Origin: Oligoflexales bacterium
Lineage (GTDB): Bacteria > Bdellovibrionota_B > Oligoflexia > Oligoflexales > RGVZ01
Assembly: GCA_947494335.1 (NCBI GenBank)
Contig: CANLUT010000001.1
Location: 248,001 to 312,000, forward strand
Direction: 5' to 3'
DNA: 64,000 nt
Positions 26,614-36,230 of this stretch are shown in pieces. The notes beneath the pieces were generated by a model, which did no database searches, was not told the origin of the DNA, and was given only the letters and a program-made list of their open reading frames with translations. How positions within the stretch are numbered: the first letter of the stretch is position 1; each line of letters opens with the position of its first letter. The position numbers and the translations under genes are program-made.

Positions 26614-29073
26614 CTAGCCTTTGGCAACGGCAATCACAGTCACACCATCGCCACCTTCGCCACCTGTTCCTGGTCTGAACGTTATGTTGTAAGGGCAATT
26701 ATTTTTGAGCATCTGACGAATAGATATCTTTAAGCGATCACTTCCATGTCCATGGATGATCACAATAAAGCTTTCGCCAGCCAGCATGCTCTTGTCGATG
26801 AAATTTAGTGTCTTTTCCACAGCTGAATCGGCATCGGTTCCCCTGACGTCGAGTGTATTTTTTGGTGTTTGAGGGACGAAGTCTGGAACCTCAGGTTTGC
26901 TGGCAGTTGCCAGATTTACGCGATGCTGTTTACCAGATGGCGCTGCAGGTTTATCGGCAGCTCTTGTTTTGCGGAGATCAAGAATACCGACTCGCACCTT
27001 AATAATGCCAATCGCGACCTCGATAGGATCATTCGCGCTGGCACCCAGTTTAGAGATCACTCCTTCTTTACGCACAGGTAGGACATAAACATTAAGGCCT
27101 TCACGTAAATCCTCTGGATTGACGGGTGTACCCGGAAGCTCTGCTTGTGCTCCTGCACCGGCCATTTTGGATACGCTTGATTCGATCTCGCGTAGTTTCG
27201 TTTCCGCTTCCCGTTTTTTGTCGTAGGCACTCTTGGGGTCGACATGGCCCGTTCGTATCTCTTTTACGGCGTTGCGTAGTTCTTTTGCTTTGTCTTCAAA
27301 CTCACTTCGAAGTGTGTCCACTTCCGTTTCAAGTTTTGCAGCCACGCTGCGGGTAGCCTTGGCGCGCTGCTGCTCTAGCAAGTTACACTCTTGCTCCCAG
27401 CGCGATTTGGCAGCTTGGGCTTCCAAAAGCTCACGATCCAACTGACGTTTAAGGTCTTCGGACTGACGTCGCGCTGATTGCAGAGCCGAGACGGCCTCGT
27501 CCAAAGCGGTGTGGCTGCTGCCACGTAGTTGTCGAGCCCGGTCAATAATTGGGGTTGGCAGTCCCATTTGCGTCGCTAGCTCAAGTCCATAGCTTTGGCC
27601 GGGAACATCCAAAATCAATCGGTATGTAGGACGATAGGTTGATTCTTCGTATTCCATCGACGCATTACGGTAGCGATGATCATCAATGGCCAGGCTCTTT
27701 AGCCCATCGAAGTGAGTGGTCGCAATCGTCGTGACCTGCTGCGCTGCTAGATGCTCAAGTACTGCACGGGCAATGGCTGCGCCTGTTTGCGGTTCAGTTC
27801 CAGTCGCGAGTTCATCAAGGAGTACGAGGTCGGTTTGAGATGCGCCTTCAATAATTGGTTTCAGTCCCAAGAGATGTCCGCTGAAGGTCGATAAATTTGC
27901 CGTTATATTTTGGGCATCTCCCATTTCGAGATGAAGATTTTCAAAAATAAACATTTTCGATTCAGGTTCAGCTGGAATCAGCAGGCCTGCACGCGCCATA
28001 AGATGAAGGAGGCCTGTCGTCTTAAGGACCACTGTTTTACCGCCGGCATTTGGACCAGAAACAACCAAGATTTTTTGCGGAGTCGTTTGATCACTCTTCA
28101 GGATAATTGTGTTGGGCTCTGCTGTTTTCCCTGAAGGTGTTTTTATTAAGGGATGACGAGCTTCGATTAACTCAAGACAAGGAGTTTCGGATAAATGGAC
28201 GGCTCCAGCGTCAATTTCGACAGCTAAAGCGGCCTCTGCTGTCATGCGGTCGAGTTCGATCAGTTCCTGATAATTAATTTTGAGAGGATCAAGTTCGCGA
28301 GCAACGTGTGCGCTTAGCTCGCGAAAGATACGGATGATTTCCAGCTTTTCGGCCAAATCAATATCGTGGAGCTCTTGATTCAGGTGAGAGATCGCAGTTG
28401 GTTCAAGAAATAGGGTCTGACCTGAGTCAGACGTGTCGACAATGCTTCCCTTAACTCGGCCGCGGCCATCAAGGCGGATCGGAATGACGTACTTCTCGTG
28501 ACGAACCGTATAAAAATCGTCTTGAAGATAGTCCTGGACGTTAAGGTCATGCATTAGCCGCGTGATGGTCTCTTCGATGCGCTTACGCAGCGCGGTTTTT
28601 GCAGCCCGAATAGCAGCAAGCTCTTCGGAAGCGGTATCAAGAAGTGATCCGTCACTGGCGACAGACATCTCAATTGTTTGCAGTAATTTCGGTAGCGGAT
28701 AAAGCAATCCGCGAATTCTCTGCAGGCTCGATGACTTAGGTGCAAATGAGTTTGCAAACGACAAAACGCGTTTGGTTGATAAAAGAATTTCGACCACCAT
28801 GCGCAGGTCTAGCCCTTCGAGTAGTTGACCCTTTTCAGTGGCTTTGAAGACCTGATGTGGCTTTTTTAATTCACCGACGGGAGCTTTGTAGCCTGAGCGT
28901 ACGATGTCGCGCAAACTTGTAACCGATTCCCATCGGGACTTAATGCTGTCTTTACTGCGGTTTGGTTTGAGACTATGGCAGTCTTCGCGGCCTTCATCAG
29001 TTTGCGCATGATACGCCAAGCGCCCTGTCAGCAAAGACCATTCTAGTTTGTCTAAAACTCTTTCAATTCGCAA
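26614..29073 (-). CDS. mutS2: MutS2 (MutS-type ATPase with Smr domain)
   Basis: VVSGPNAGGKTVVLKTTGLL; DLVLLDELATGTEPQTGAAIARAVLEHL; Smr LDVRGTDADSAVEKTLNFID...VIIHGHGSDRLK. Confidence 0.95.
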   Translation of the reverse strand: MRIERVLDKLEWSLLTGRLAYHAQTDEGREDCHSLKPNRSKDSIKSRWESVTSLRDIVRSGYKAPVGELKKPHQVFKATEKGQLLEGLDLRMVVEILLSTKRVLSFANSFAPKSSSLQRIRGLLYPLPKLLQTIEMSVASDGSLLDTASEELAAIRAAKTALRKRIEETITRLMHDLNVQDYLQDDFYTVRHEKYVIPIRLDGRGRVKGSIVDTSDSGQTLFLEPTAISHLNQELHDIDLAEKLEIIRIFRELSAHVARELDPLKINYQELIELDRMTAEAALAVEIDAGAVHLSETPCLELIEARHPLIKTPSGKTAEPNTIILKSDQTTPQKILVVSGPNAGGKTVVLKTTGLLHLMARAGLLIPAEPESKMFIFENLHLEMGDAQNITANLSTFSGHLLGLKPIIEGASQTDLVLLDELATGTEPQTGAAIARAVLEHLAAQQVTTIATTHFDGLKSLAIDDHRYRNASMEYEESTYRPTYRLILDVPGQSYGLELATQMGLPTPIIDRARQLRGSSHTALDEAVSALQSARRQSEDLKRQLDRELLEAQAAKSRWEQECNLLEQQRAKATRSVAAKLETEVDTLRSEFEDKAKELRNAVKEIRTGHVDPKSAYDKKREAETKLREIESSVSKMAGAGAQAELPGTPVNPEDLREGLNVYVLPVRKEGVISKLGASANDPIEVAIGIIKVRVGILDLRKTRAADKPAAPSGKQHRVNLATASKPEVPDFVPQTPKNTLDVRGTDADSAVEKTLNFIDKSMLAGESFIVIIHGHGSDRLKISIRQMLKNNCPYNITFRPGTGGEGGDGVTVIAVAKG

Positions 29074-29284
29074 AACTTAGGGGCTCCCGTTCTTCTATCG
29101 TGGGCCAATAGTTGTAGCACAGGGCTTTTAATTTTCCTTGGTACATTTTTGTTACTGTCCGATCGGCCAGCTGCAGTCTAACCCCTTGCAATGACTTGAG
29201 GGGGGTAATTTTGCTTGAAAAGCTTAAAATTATTTTATAAAAAGTATACATCAAAATCAGGCAATCACCATAGAGGAGGGGAAC

Positions 29285-30001
29285 ATGCTCCCGAGAACAG
29301 TCACGCAGATATTGTTTTGCCTATTTTTCGTCTTCGTTGCTTGTAGTGAGCAGCAAAAGCCGAACGCGATTCTCAAAGATGGAGAGTCCGGTGAGGTCAC
29401 AGCGGCGTCAGCAATGGCGCGACGTAATTTAATCACGATTTCATTTACCAAGTGGGGTGACGTGATCGCTGTGGATACTGGTATGGCAAGCGCCGAAGTA
29501 AAGGATGGTCGCTGTCGATTCTCTAAGCCGCTCAAGGCTGATGAATCGACCCAGTGGAATCCATTCCAGATTTATTGGGTTATCTTCGACAGTCAGGCCG
29601 ACGTAAGAAATGGTCGTGAGCTGAGTGGTGTCTTCGCTGAAGACGAGTCGCACAAGGCAGACGCCGTTACACGAGCCGACGGTGCGCGTCCTCACGGATT
29701 CAGCTATTTAACTGAACGCGCTGCTGGCTTCGTTAATCTGTCACCAGTAACGATGCATGACGATGACGCCATGCTGCAAACCGTCTTGGACGTTGCGGGC
29801 CACAAAGCCGCTATAAAGGGTTATGCAGAGATGGTCGACGGTGCCTGCAAGACCCGCACAGAGGCTTGCCGCGGTGGTACGGAATGTTTCGAGAACGGAA
29901 CATTTTCTCCATTGGGTAACATCCATGTCGTTCAAAACATGGTCGGTATGCCAAGAACTGTAGAGCAAGAGCCTACAAATCGTCTTGCGCACGGCAAATA
30001 A
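29285..30001 (+). CDS. Hypothetical lipoprotein
   Basis: Signal peptide with lipobox VFVACS; GGAGGGG RBS. Confidence 0.7.
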   Translation: MLPRTVTQILFCLFFVFVACSEQQKPNAILKDGESGEVTAASAMARRNLITISFTKWGDVIAVDTGMASAEVKDGRCRFSKPLKADESTQWNPFQIYWVIFDSQADVRNGRELSGVFAEDESHKADAVTRADGARPHGFSYLTERAAGFVNLSPVTMHDDDAMLQTVLDVAGHKAAIKGYAEMVDGACKTRTEACRGGTECFENGTFSPLGNIHVVQNMVGMPRTVEQEPTNRLAHGK

Positions 30002-30017
30002 GTCTCGACAATAGGCA

Positions 30018-30050
30018 AGACCCCATCAGATAACGATGGGGTCTTTTTTT
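30018..30050 (+). terminator. Rho-independent terminator
   Basis: GACCCCATCagataacGATGGGGTCTTTTTTT. Confidence 0.9.
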
Positions 30051-30066
30051 GTCTGGAGAAGAAATT

Positions 30067-30663
30067 TTGGATCCGAAAACTATCGCTGTTTATGACGCCG
30101 AAACCAGTTCATTCATCGCTGATTGGATGTCGAGCACGCCTGCGATGGTGCGCCAGCTCGTCCACAAATATTTTGTCGCACCAGCCAGGATTATCGATAT
30201 TGGGTCTGGCTCTGGGCGTGATGTGGATTGGTTGATGAAGCAGGGATTTGAGGTCGAGGGCGTGGATGCGTCACAAGGATTGATCGCGTCTGCCCAATCC
30301 CGTTATCCGCAAGCAACCTTCCGCTATGATGTTCTACCCGAATTGCCAAACACTAAAACCTCAACATTCGACTATGCGCTTTGCTCTGCTGTTTTGATGC
30401 ATTTGCCTCGGCAAGATGTTCAGGCTGCTGTGAAAAATATTCTTCGCGTGATTAAATCTGGTGGCAAGCTTCTTTGCAGTGTCCGTCCGTCGAGACAGGC
30501 CAGTGAGCGTGAGGGTGACGGGCGTCTATTCACTGAGTTGACGTTGGGCGAGCTCGCGCAGTTTTTTATAGATCACGGATGCGTCTTGCTTGATTCAATG
30601 GAATCGGCAGCCGAGGGCTCAGACCGTCTCTGGCGCACCATTATTGTTGAGAAGAGTTGTTAA
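30067..30663 (+). CDS. Class I SAM-dependent methyltransferase
   Basis: RIIDIGSGSGRDVDWLMKQGFEVEGVDAS; TTG start assumed after GGAG. Confidence 0.85.
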   Translation: MDPKTIAVYDAETSSFIADWMSSTPAMVRQLVHKYFVAPARIIDIGSGSGRDVDWLMKQGFEVEGVDASQGLIASAQSRYPQATFRYDVLPELPNTKTSTFDYALCSAVLMHLPRQDVQAAVKNILRVIKSGGKLLCSVRPSRQASEREGDGRLFTELTLGELAQFFIDHGCVLLDSMESAAEGSDRLWRTIIVEKSC

Positions 30664-30688
30664 TCAGCCAGGACAAATCCGTTGGCCT

Positions 30689-30943
30689 TCAGATGTCTTC
30701 GTAATTGTCTTCACTTGTACGTTCATCCGGATTGGAGTCTACAGGCTCTTTGGTGGGCAGTCGGTACTCGTCACTGGCCCAAGCGGCAAGATCGCCAGTT
30801 TTACAGTTCTCACTGCAGAATGGGCGAAATGCATTTAGCTCACTATAAATTGAAAGCTTCCCACAATTAGGACAACTGACCTTACGTATGCGTGGACTTG
30901 AGCGTCCACCAGGTTTTGTACCGCCGTGTTCGTGTTCACTCAT
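30689..30943 (-). CDS. yacG: YacG-like zinc ribbon (DNA gyrase inhibitor family)
   Basis: VSCPNCGKLSIYSELNAFRPFCSENCKTGDLAAWASDEYRLP. Confidence 0.85.
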   Translation of the reverse strand: MSEHEHGGTKPGGRSSPRIRKVSCPNCGKLSIYSELNAFRPFCSENCKTGDLAAWASDEYRLPTKEPVDSNPDERTSEDNYEDI

Positions 30944-31488
30944 TTCTTGTTCTCTCGCCGCCATTGTTCAGGAGATAGATAGTTCTTGAGTCCCCAAATT
31001 CCCGCTTTTCCAGATCTTGCCTTAGATTCTGCGTTCAAATATTTATCTTTGTCAATTCGTTTGGTTTTACCTTTGTAGGTTTCAGCCAGTCCAAGCTCGA
31101 GAAGTTTGATGTTGATGCACTCTTCGCCAACATAGATTTCAACGACCGGACGATTATATGGATCAAGGTCTACCTGGCGAATCTGTGTGTTTTTCTTCTT
31201 CACCACGAGATCACTTAGCGTATCACGCGACTGATGACCAAGTGGCTGTCCTTCGTTTTTTGGTTTGCGTGCGCTTTCCACCTCTGGGGCGTCAATCCCT
31301 GCCAGTCTCGCATTAAACCACAGGCCAGACTCTGTGACGACGCGGCAAGTGTCTCCGTCTCGACAGTGAGTGATTTCAGCAGGTGTTTTCTTATCGGGGT
31401 TGTCGTCTTTGTCAGACGCACGTAGTAAGCCGTTATAGATGATGGCGACCGTCATCATGATTATGATCGGAAGTGCGCGTATTGCCAT
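30940..31488 (-). CDS. Thermonuclease (SNase-like) family protein
   Basis: HCRDGDTCRVVTESGLWFNARLAGIDAPEVES...VDLDPYNRPVVEIYVG. Confidence 0.85.
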   Translation of the reverse strand: MAIRALPIIIMMTVAIIYNGLLRASDKDDNPDKKTPAEITHCRDGDTCRVVTESGLWFNARLAGIDAPEVESARKPKNEGQPLGHQSRDTLSDLVVKKKNTQIRQVDLDPYNRPVVEIYVGEECINIKLLELGLAETYKGKTKRIDKDKYLNAESKARSGKAGIWGLKNYLSPEQWRRENKK

Positions 31489-31587
31489 CTCTCGGTCCCC
31501 CTAGGTGATGTGGCGAGAGACTACGAAGAAAAAAATAATTTCTCAATTAACTTTAAAGGTGTGCTGTAGATGTCAGAGAAAGACAAA

Positions 31588-31624
31588 CTGCCACAATGCT
31601 GTCTAGTATTGTGGCAGTTCTTTT
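31588..31624. terminator. Strong hairpin terminator
   Basis: AACTGCCACAATgctgtctagtATTGTGGCAGTTCTTTTG. Confidence 0.85.
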
Positions 31625-31646
31625 GATGTTCAATAGTTACAAACTG

Positions 31647-32054
31647 TTAGTCTAAATCTAGAACTTTTGCGGGAATCGCTTTTTCAAAAGTGGTGATGAG
31701 GCTCATCCACTCGACCTGGTCATTTTCGTCGCTGTGGATGACGCGCACGCCGTAATGGAGATTTTGATTCTCTGAAAATTTACGAACTACTTTTCCAAAA
31801 CAAGCAATGCGGCGCGGTTGACCGCGGAGCGTGGTCGTGAATTCAATTTCAAGAAGCGTATTTTCTATAAAAGGTGGCGTTTGACGCGCATTCGCGCACT
31901 GGAGAAGCATGCCGCTGCGGGAAAGATTGGCAACAGGCAGGTCATAGACAAGCTTTGTCCCAAGAGTCTTTGCCGAAACTTTTAGTTCCTGTGGGGGCGT
32001 AAACCGCGTTGCAGGGGGATTTTTTTCGATGATGATCGTGTCTTTATCTGCCAT
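31647..32054 (-). CDS. PilZ-domain protein
   Basis: LPVANLSRSGMLLQC...IACFGKVVRKFSENQNLHYGVRVIH. Confidence 0.7.
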   Translation of the reverse strand: MADKDTIIIEKNPPATRFTPPQELKVSAKTLGTKLVYDLPVANLSRSGMLLQCANARQTPPFIENTLLEIEFTTTLRGQPRRIACFGKVVRKFSENQNLHYGVRVIHSDENDQVEWMSLITTFEKAIPAKVLDLD

Positions 32055-32141
32055 GGTTTTTTGTCTCCTATGAACAAAGATTCGGATGATTTACTGAACA
32101 TCTTGAAACGGCCTTGCGGCCAGAAACTGCAAGTACCCCAA

Positions 32142-32705
32142 TTAACTTCTAAAGGTTTTCATCGTTGTTGAAAACACAATGCCAGCCATCATGAGCTCCA
32201 CTTGATCTGAGACATTAGCAATGGCTTGGTTCGCTCGCCCCGTAACCATACGAAGAACTCGTAATGCGGCATCTTGAGGTGGCGGCGATGCGCCAAAGTC
32301 GCTTGAGACCATGATGATAGGGCCTAGGTCCTGATGGATGTGATGACAAAGTTCATCAGTGTCTCTGATGAGTATATTTGCCAGCTGCTCTTCATCATGT
32401 TTGCTGCTGCGCTTGGCGATTTCGTTGCCTATCCACTGGCTCACCGAGTCAATAATAATCAGGGACTGCGGGTGCTTTTTACGTGCCGAGAGGAAGCTGT
32501 TTGTTAGATCAAACGGGGTGTCTACAGTGGTCCATGTCTGTGGGCGCTGTGCTTTCAGGATTGCGATCCGCTCGCTGGTGCTGGGACTTGTGGGTAGAGC
32601 GGTGCCAAGCCAAATGACATCTTCGCTTGAAGAGGCCATCTGGTTCGCCCGTGCAGTTTTACCTGACCAGGAGCCGCCACTAATAAACAACAATTTAGCT
32701 TTCAT
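32142..32705 (-). CDS. CobU/CobP-type adenosylcobinamide kinase/guanylyltransferase
   Basis: FISGGSWSGKTARAN; IIIDSVSQWIGNEI; GRANQAIANVSDQVELMMAGI. Confidence 0.85.
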   Translation of the reverse strand: MKAKLLFISGGSWSGKTARANQMASSSEDVIWLGTALPTSPSTSERIAILKAQRPQTWTTVDTPFDLTNSFLSARKKHPQSLIIIDSVSQWIGNEIAKRSSKHDEEQLANILIRDTDELCHHIHQDLGPIIMVSSDFGASPPPQDAALRVLRMVTGRANQAIANVSDQVELMMAGIVFSTTMKTFRS

Positions 32706-32864
32706 GATAAAATTATAACCTAGTGACCCCCGGAGTAGAAATCTCCAGACCGCGCAAACTATGGTCGCTAAAAGTAATCGTTAATGGCTCGAAATCAATG
32801 AGCTTATTTTGTGAGCTCATTGGTTTACAGGTGGTGCCGAATGCTTCCAATAAGAGGTGAGTCG

Positions 32865-33383
32865 ATGAAAACCTTACTAAAAATTGTTGTCTTGACCCTA
32901 CTTCCTGCGGCGACCATTTTTGCTGGGACGCTGGAAGCGCAAAAAGACGGGGTCGAAGTTTATACGGCCGGTGACAAAAAATCGGCTGTAATCACCAAGC
33001 TTAAAAAAGGCGACATAATTTCGTCCTCTGAAAGAAAAGGCATGTTCTGGCAAGTCAAAACTAAAGACGGCAAAGCGGGCTTTGTCAGTGTTTTGGCTGT
33101 GCGCGCAAAAGCAGATGGGAACGCAAATCTGAATGACGCCATTCGTGAGGCTGTAAAGCAAGGGCGTGGGGCTGCCGCAGCTGATAGCGGCCGATCACGC
33201 AGCTCTGTGATGGGTGTTCGTGGTCTTGATGACACATCGGATACAGGAATGGCTGGAACGCTGAAGCCCAATATGATCGCTGTCTATGCCATGGAAGATT
33301 TGGATATTCCAGCATCAGCAGTGGATCAGCAAGCTGAGCTCGTAGTGAAGGAAGTTGAATCAAGGATGGCGAAGGTCAACTAA
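32865..33383 (+). CDS. SH3-like domain secreted protein
   Basis: Signal peptide; GVEVYTAGDKKSAVITKLKKGDIISSSERKGMFWQVKTKDGKAGFV. Confidence 0.75.
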   Translation: MKTLLKIVVLTLLPAATIFAGTLEAQKDGVEVYTAGDKKSAVITKLKKGDIISSSERKGMFWQVKTKDGKAGFVSVLAVRAKADGNANLNDAIREAVKQGRGAAAADSGRSRSSVMGVRGLDDTSDTGMAGTLKPNMIAVYAMEDLDIPASAVDQQAELVVKEVESRMAKVN

Positions 33384-33427
33384 AAACCAAGAAAAGATTT
33401 TTCTGATCTAATGTTAGGGGTGAGTCC

Positions 33428-34372
33428 ATGGAGCGGACATACGTAGTAGGGCTTTTAACTGCGACGATCATGTTGATGCAGAGTGCTTGTGTGAATAAGA
33501 AACCTGCAGACGACGAGCCACAGTTAAGCAAAGCGGAACAGCAACTCTTAGATGACTACAAGGCCGAGCTTGATGTCGGACGAAATATGGCCGGACGTCT
33601 CTTTGCATTCTACGGTGAATACGATGATGCAGGACTGACGGCCTACGTAAATCAAGTTGGTCGGTTTGTGGCCAAAAACGGCGATTATCCTGATCGTAGA
33701 TATATGTTTGGAATCCTCGATTCTGATTCAATAAATGCTTTCGCTTGCCCAGGTGGATATATCCTATTAACCAAGGGCGTCATTAAAAGTGCTGAAAACG
33801 AAGCTGAATTGGCTGCCATTCTGGGACATGAATCGGCTCATGTCGGTAAACAGCACATGTTCAAAACTTTGAAGACGATGAACAAAGAGCAGATGGATAA
33901 GGCAGAAGCCGAATTCAAGTCAAAAAAACGCCTCGACAAACACTCGCGTGCCCGTTCGCGTATTAGTTCGGACGAAAACGATGGACTAGCGACGATGGCC
34001 AAACTCATGATGACAGCAAGTGGCGCTGGCATTGGAATTCTCCAGGCTGCAAAAGCTGGAATGGGACTGCTTCTTGAAAAAGGCCTAGATAAAAATCTTG
34101 AGTTTGAAGCGGATAGAGAGGGCGTAAAGTACGCGATCCGTGCTGGTTATGAGCCGAAGGCCTTGGATCAATTCTTGGCCCGTCTTGCTGAACAGAAGAA
34201 AAAGTCAAAAGATAAATCTGTTATGGACGCCACGCATCCGTCAATCCCTGATCGCCGTAAAGAGATCGCAGATGTCCTCAATAAGATGAGTGCCAGTGAA
34301 ATTATCGGTGCAGTCGGCAAGGATCGCTTTGATGACGCCCGCAAAACATTGATGTCCAAGAAGAAAGGATGA
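33428..34372 (+). CDS. M48-family metalloprotease lipoprotein
   Basis: HExxH ILGHESAHVGKQHM; downstream FEADREGVKYAIRAGY. Confidence 0.92.
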   Translation: MERTYVVGLLTATIMLMQSACVNKKPADDEPQLSKAEQQLLDDYKAELDVGRNMAGRLFAFYGEYDDAGLTAYVNQVGRFVAKNGDYPDRRYMFGILDSDSINAFACPGGYILLTKGVIKSAENEAELAAILGHESAHVGKQHMFKTLKTMNKEQMDKAEAEFKSKKRLDKHSRARSRISSDENDGLATMAKLMMTASGAGIGILQAAKAGMGLLLEKGLDKNLEFEADREGVKYAIRAGYEPKALDQFLARLAEQKKKSKDKSVMDATHPSIPDRRKEIADVLNKMSASEIIGAVGKDRFDDARKTLMSKKKG

Positions 34373-35634
34373 TCTTCATGAAATACGGTTTTTTTGGAAT
34401 CGCTGGTTTGACGTCCTGTATCATGGCAACACAAGCGATAGCTGATCAAATGCACTACCGCAATATCATCATCGGGGAGCGCGCCCAGGGCCTTGCAGGG
34501 GCTTACGTTGGAGTGGCGGACGATGCATCTGGTGTGTACTACAATCCAGCCGGTTTGGCTTTTGCACAATCCAACGACATCTCCGGTTCTGCCAACGCGT
34601 TTTATGCCAAGAAAGCTGTCTATAAAAAGGCAATCCTAGGGAAAGAGGACTGGATTGAGGAGAGCGGCGGAACCTTTGCTCCGTTTTTCGGTGCTATGCA
34701 AAAGCTTGATAAATATGTTCCAGGTCTGGTGGGTGGCTTTGCTTATTTCACGACCGATACTGAATTGAAAGATCAGGAAAATATCATTCAAAATAAGTAT
34801 GACATCACCCGTTACCACCGCTCAGCTAATCAGCGTGCTGCGACCTATACTGCAGCAGGAGCGTTGGGTTACCGTGTGTCACCGACGCTTGGTCTTGGAT
34901 TGGGACTTGGTTATTTGAAGGCAGACGAGTTGCTGCAGATTTCGGAAAATTTGGTTTATACGAACTATTATCTTCTCCAGAGTACTCGTGAAAGCCTAGT
35001 AGCTCATGGGGTCGTCGCATCCTTTGGAGTGCAGTGGGCTCCGTCCTCTAAAGTGGCAGTGGGCTTCACAGCTAAAAGCGGGATGTATGCCTCACAAAAA
35101 CTCAATCAAGTTGTGGATAGACTTGAATTAAGTACTAAGGGTATTGATAGTGCTCCATGGGTTGTGCCGTCATCAAATCCGCTGGGATCTGTTCCGATGG
35201 AAATCCGCGGTGGCGTGGCTTGGTTTGCATCACCCAGGTATCTCTTGACGGCGGATTTTGATTGGCACGAGGCCATTGATGATATGAGCTCGCAAACCAA
35301 AAGTGTTTATAAGCGCGAGGCGGTTTTGAATTACGCGATCGGTTCTGAGTACTATGTGACGCCGTCTTTGCCTATACGTGCGGGATTTTTCACCAATTAT
35401 GACGCGACGCCAATGCCTAAGGCAGTGGATCGAGGCTACGGTCAGCCCGATCATATTGACTACATGGGAGCGACACTCTTCTTAGCACTGGCTCAGCCTA
35501 CGAGCCAGCTGTCTGCCGGTGCAGTTTTTCAACAAGGAACTGGTAAAGCAGAAAAGTCGAAGCCTCGTGGGGTGCTCCAGGACATTGAAGCGACTTCATA
35601 CACCTTGGCCTTTTCAGCGACGCATAGTTTCTGA
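34369..35634 (+). CDS. FadL/OmpP1-like outer membrane protein
   Basis: Signal peptide; GERAQGLAGAYVGVADDASGVYYNPAGLAFA; terminal aromatic SF. Confidence 0.8.
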   Translation: MIFMKYGFFGIAGLTSCIMATQAIADQMHYRNIIIGERAQGLAGAYVGVADDASGVYYNPAGLAFAQSNDISGSANAFYAKKAVYKKAILGKEDWIEESGGTFAPFFGAMQKLDKYVPGLVGGFAYFTTDTELKDQENIIQNKYDITRYHRSANQRAATYTAAGALGYRVSPTLGLGLGLGYLKADELLQISENLVYTNYYLLQSTRESLVAHGVVASFGVQWAPSSKVAVGFTAKSGMYASQKLNQVVDRLELSTKGIDSAPWVVPSSNPLGSVPMEIRGGVAWFASPRYLLTADFDWHEAIDDMSSQTKSVYKREAVLNYAIGSEYYVTPSLPIRAGFFTNYDATPMPKAVDRGYGQPDHIDYMGATLFLALAQPTSQLSAGAVFQQGTGKAEKSKPRGVLQDIEATSYTLAFSATHSF

Positions 35635-35678
35635 TATAGTCAGGGTGAGGGTGCTTAAATTTCAAGCACAGTGAGGTT

Positions 35679-35710
35679 TGCGGGGCTTTAGGCCCCGCAT
35701 GTATTTTTTG
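35679..35710 (+). terminator. Rho-independent terminator
   Basis: TGCGGGGCtttaGGCCCCGCATGTATTTTTT. Confidence 0.85.
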
Positions 35711-35740
35711 AGCGCAATTCAATTTTTCTAAGGAAATGTT

Positions 35741-36223
35741 ATGGCAGAGGAACTTATACCATTCACAAAAGATGGCTATCAGGCTCTTCAAGACGAGCTT
35801 CACCGCTTAAAGCAAGTTGATCGTCCCAAAGTTATTCAGGAGATCGCAGAAGCTAGATCCCACGGCGATTTGAGCGAAAATGCTGAGTATCACGCCGCCC
35901 GTGAGCGTCAGGGATTTATTGAAGGTCGCATCGCCGAGCTTGAGGGTAATCTAAGCCGTGCCAACATCATCGACTTTTCAGGTGATTCTGCTGCTAACTC
36001 CCAGGTGCGGTTTGGGGCCTTTGTAACGGTCCAGGATGAAGCAACCGGAGACAAAAAGACTTTCCGTGTGGTGGGAGACCTTGAGGCAGATATCCAGAAA
36101 AATAAAATTTCTGTCAGTTCACCAATTGCACGTGCACTACTCGGTAAGAAAATTGACGATATGATCGAAGTGAATGCACCCAAAGGTTCCGTTGAATACG
36201 TGATTACTGAAATTCGCTACTAA
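35741..36223 (+). CDS. greA: Transcription elongation factor GreA
   Basis: [48 protein letters not shown]. Confidence 0.96.
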   Translation: MAEELIPFTKDGYQALQDELHRLKQVDRPKVIQEIAEARSHGDLSENAEYHAARERQGFIEGRIAELEGNLSRANIIDFSGDSAANSQVRFGAFVTVQDEATGDKKTFRVVGDLEADIQKNKISVSSPIARALLGKKIDDMIEVNAPKGSVEYVITEIRY

Positions 36224-36230
36224 TCAAACA

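Noticed and set aside
32128-32150. GTACCCCAATTAACTT resembling the GTGTCCCCAAATTAA motif
   Set aside because: Partial match only and it overlaps the 3' end of the CobU gene; insufficient to assign to the repeat family
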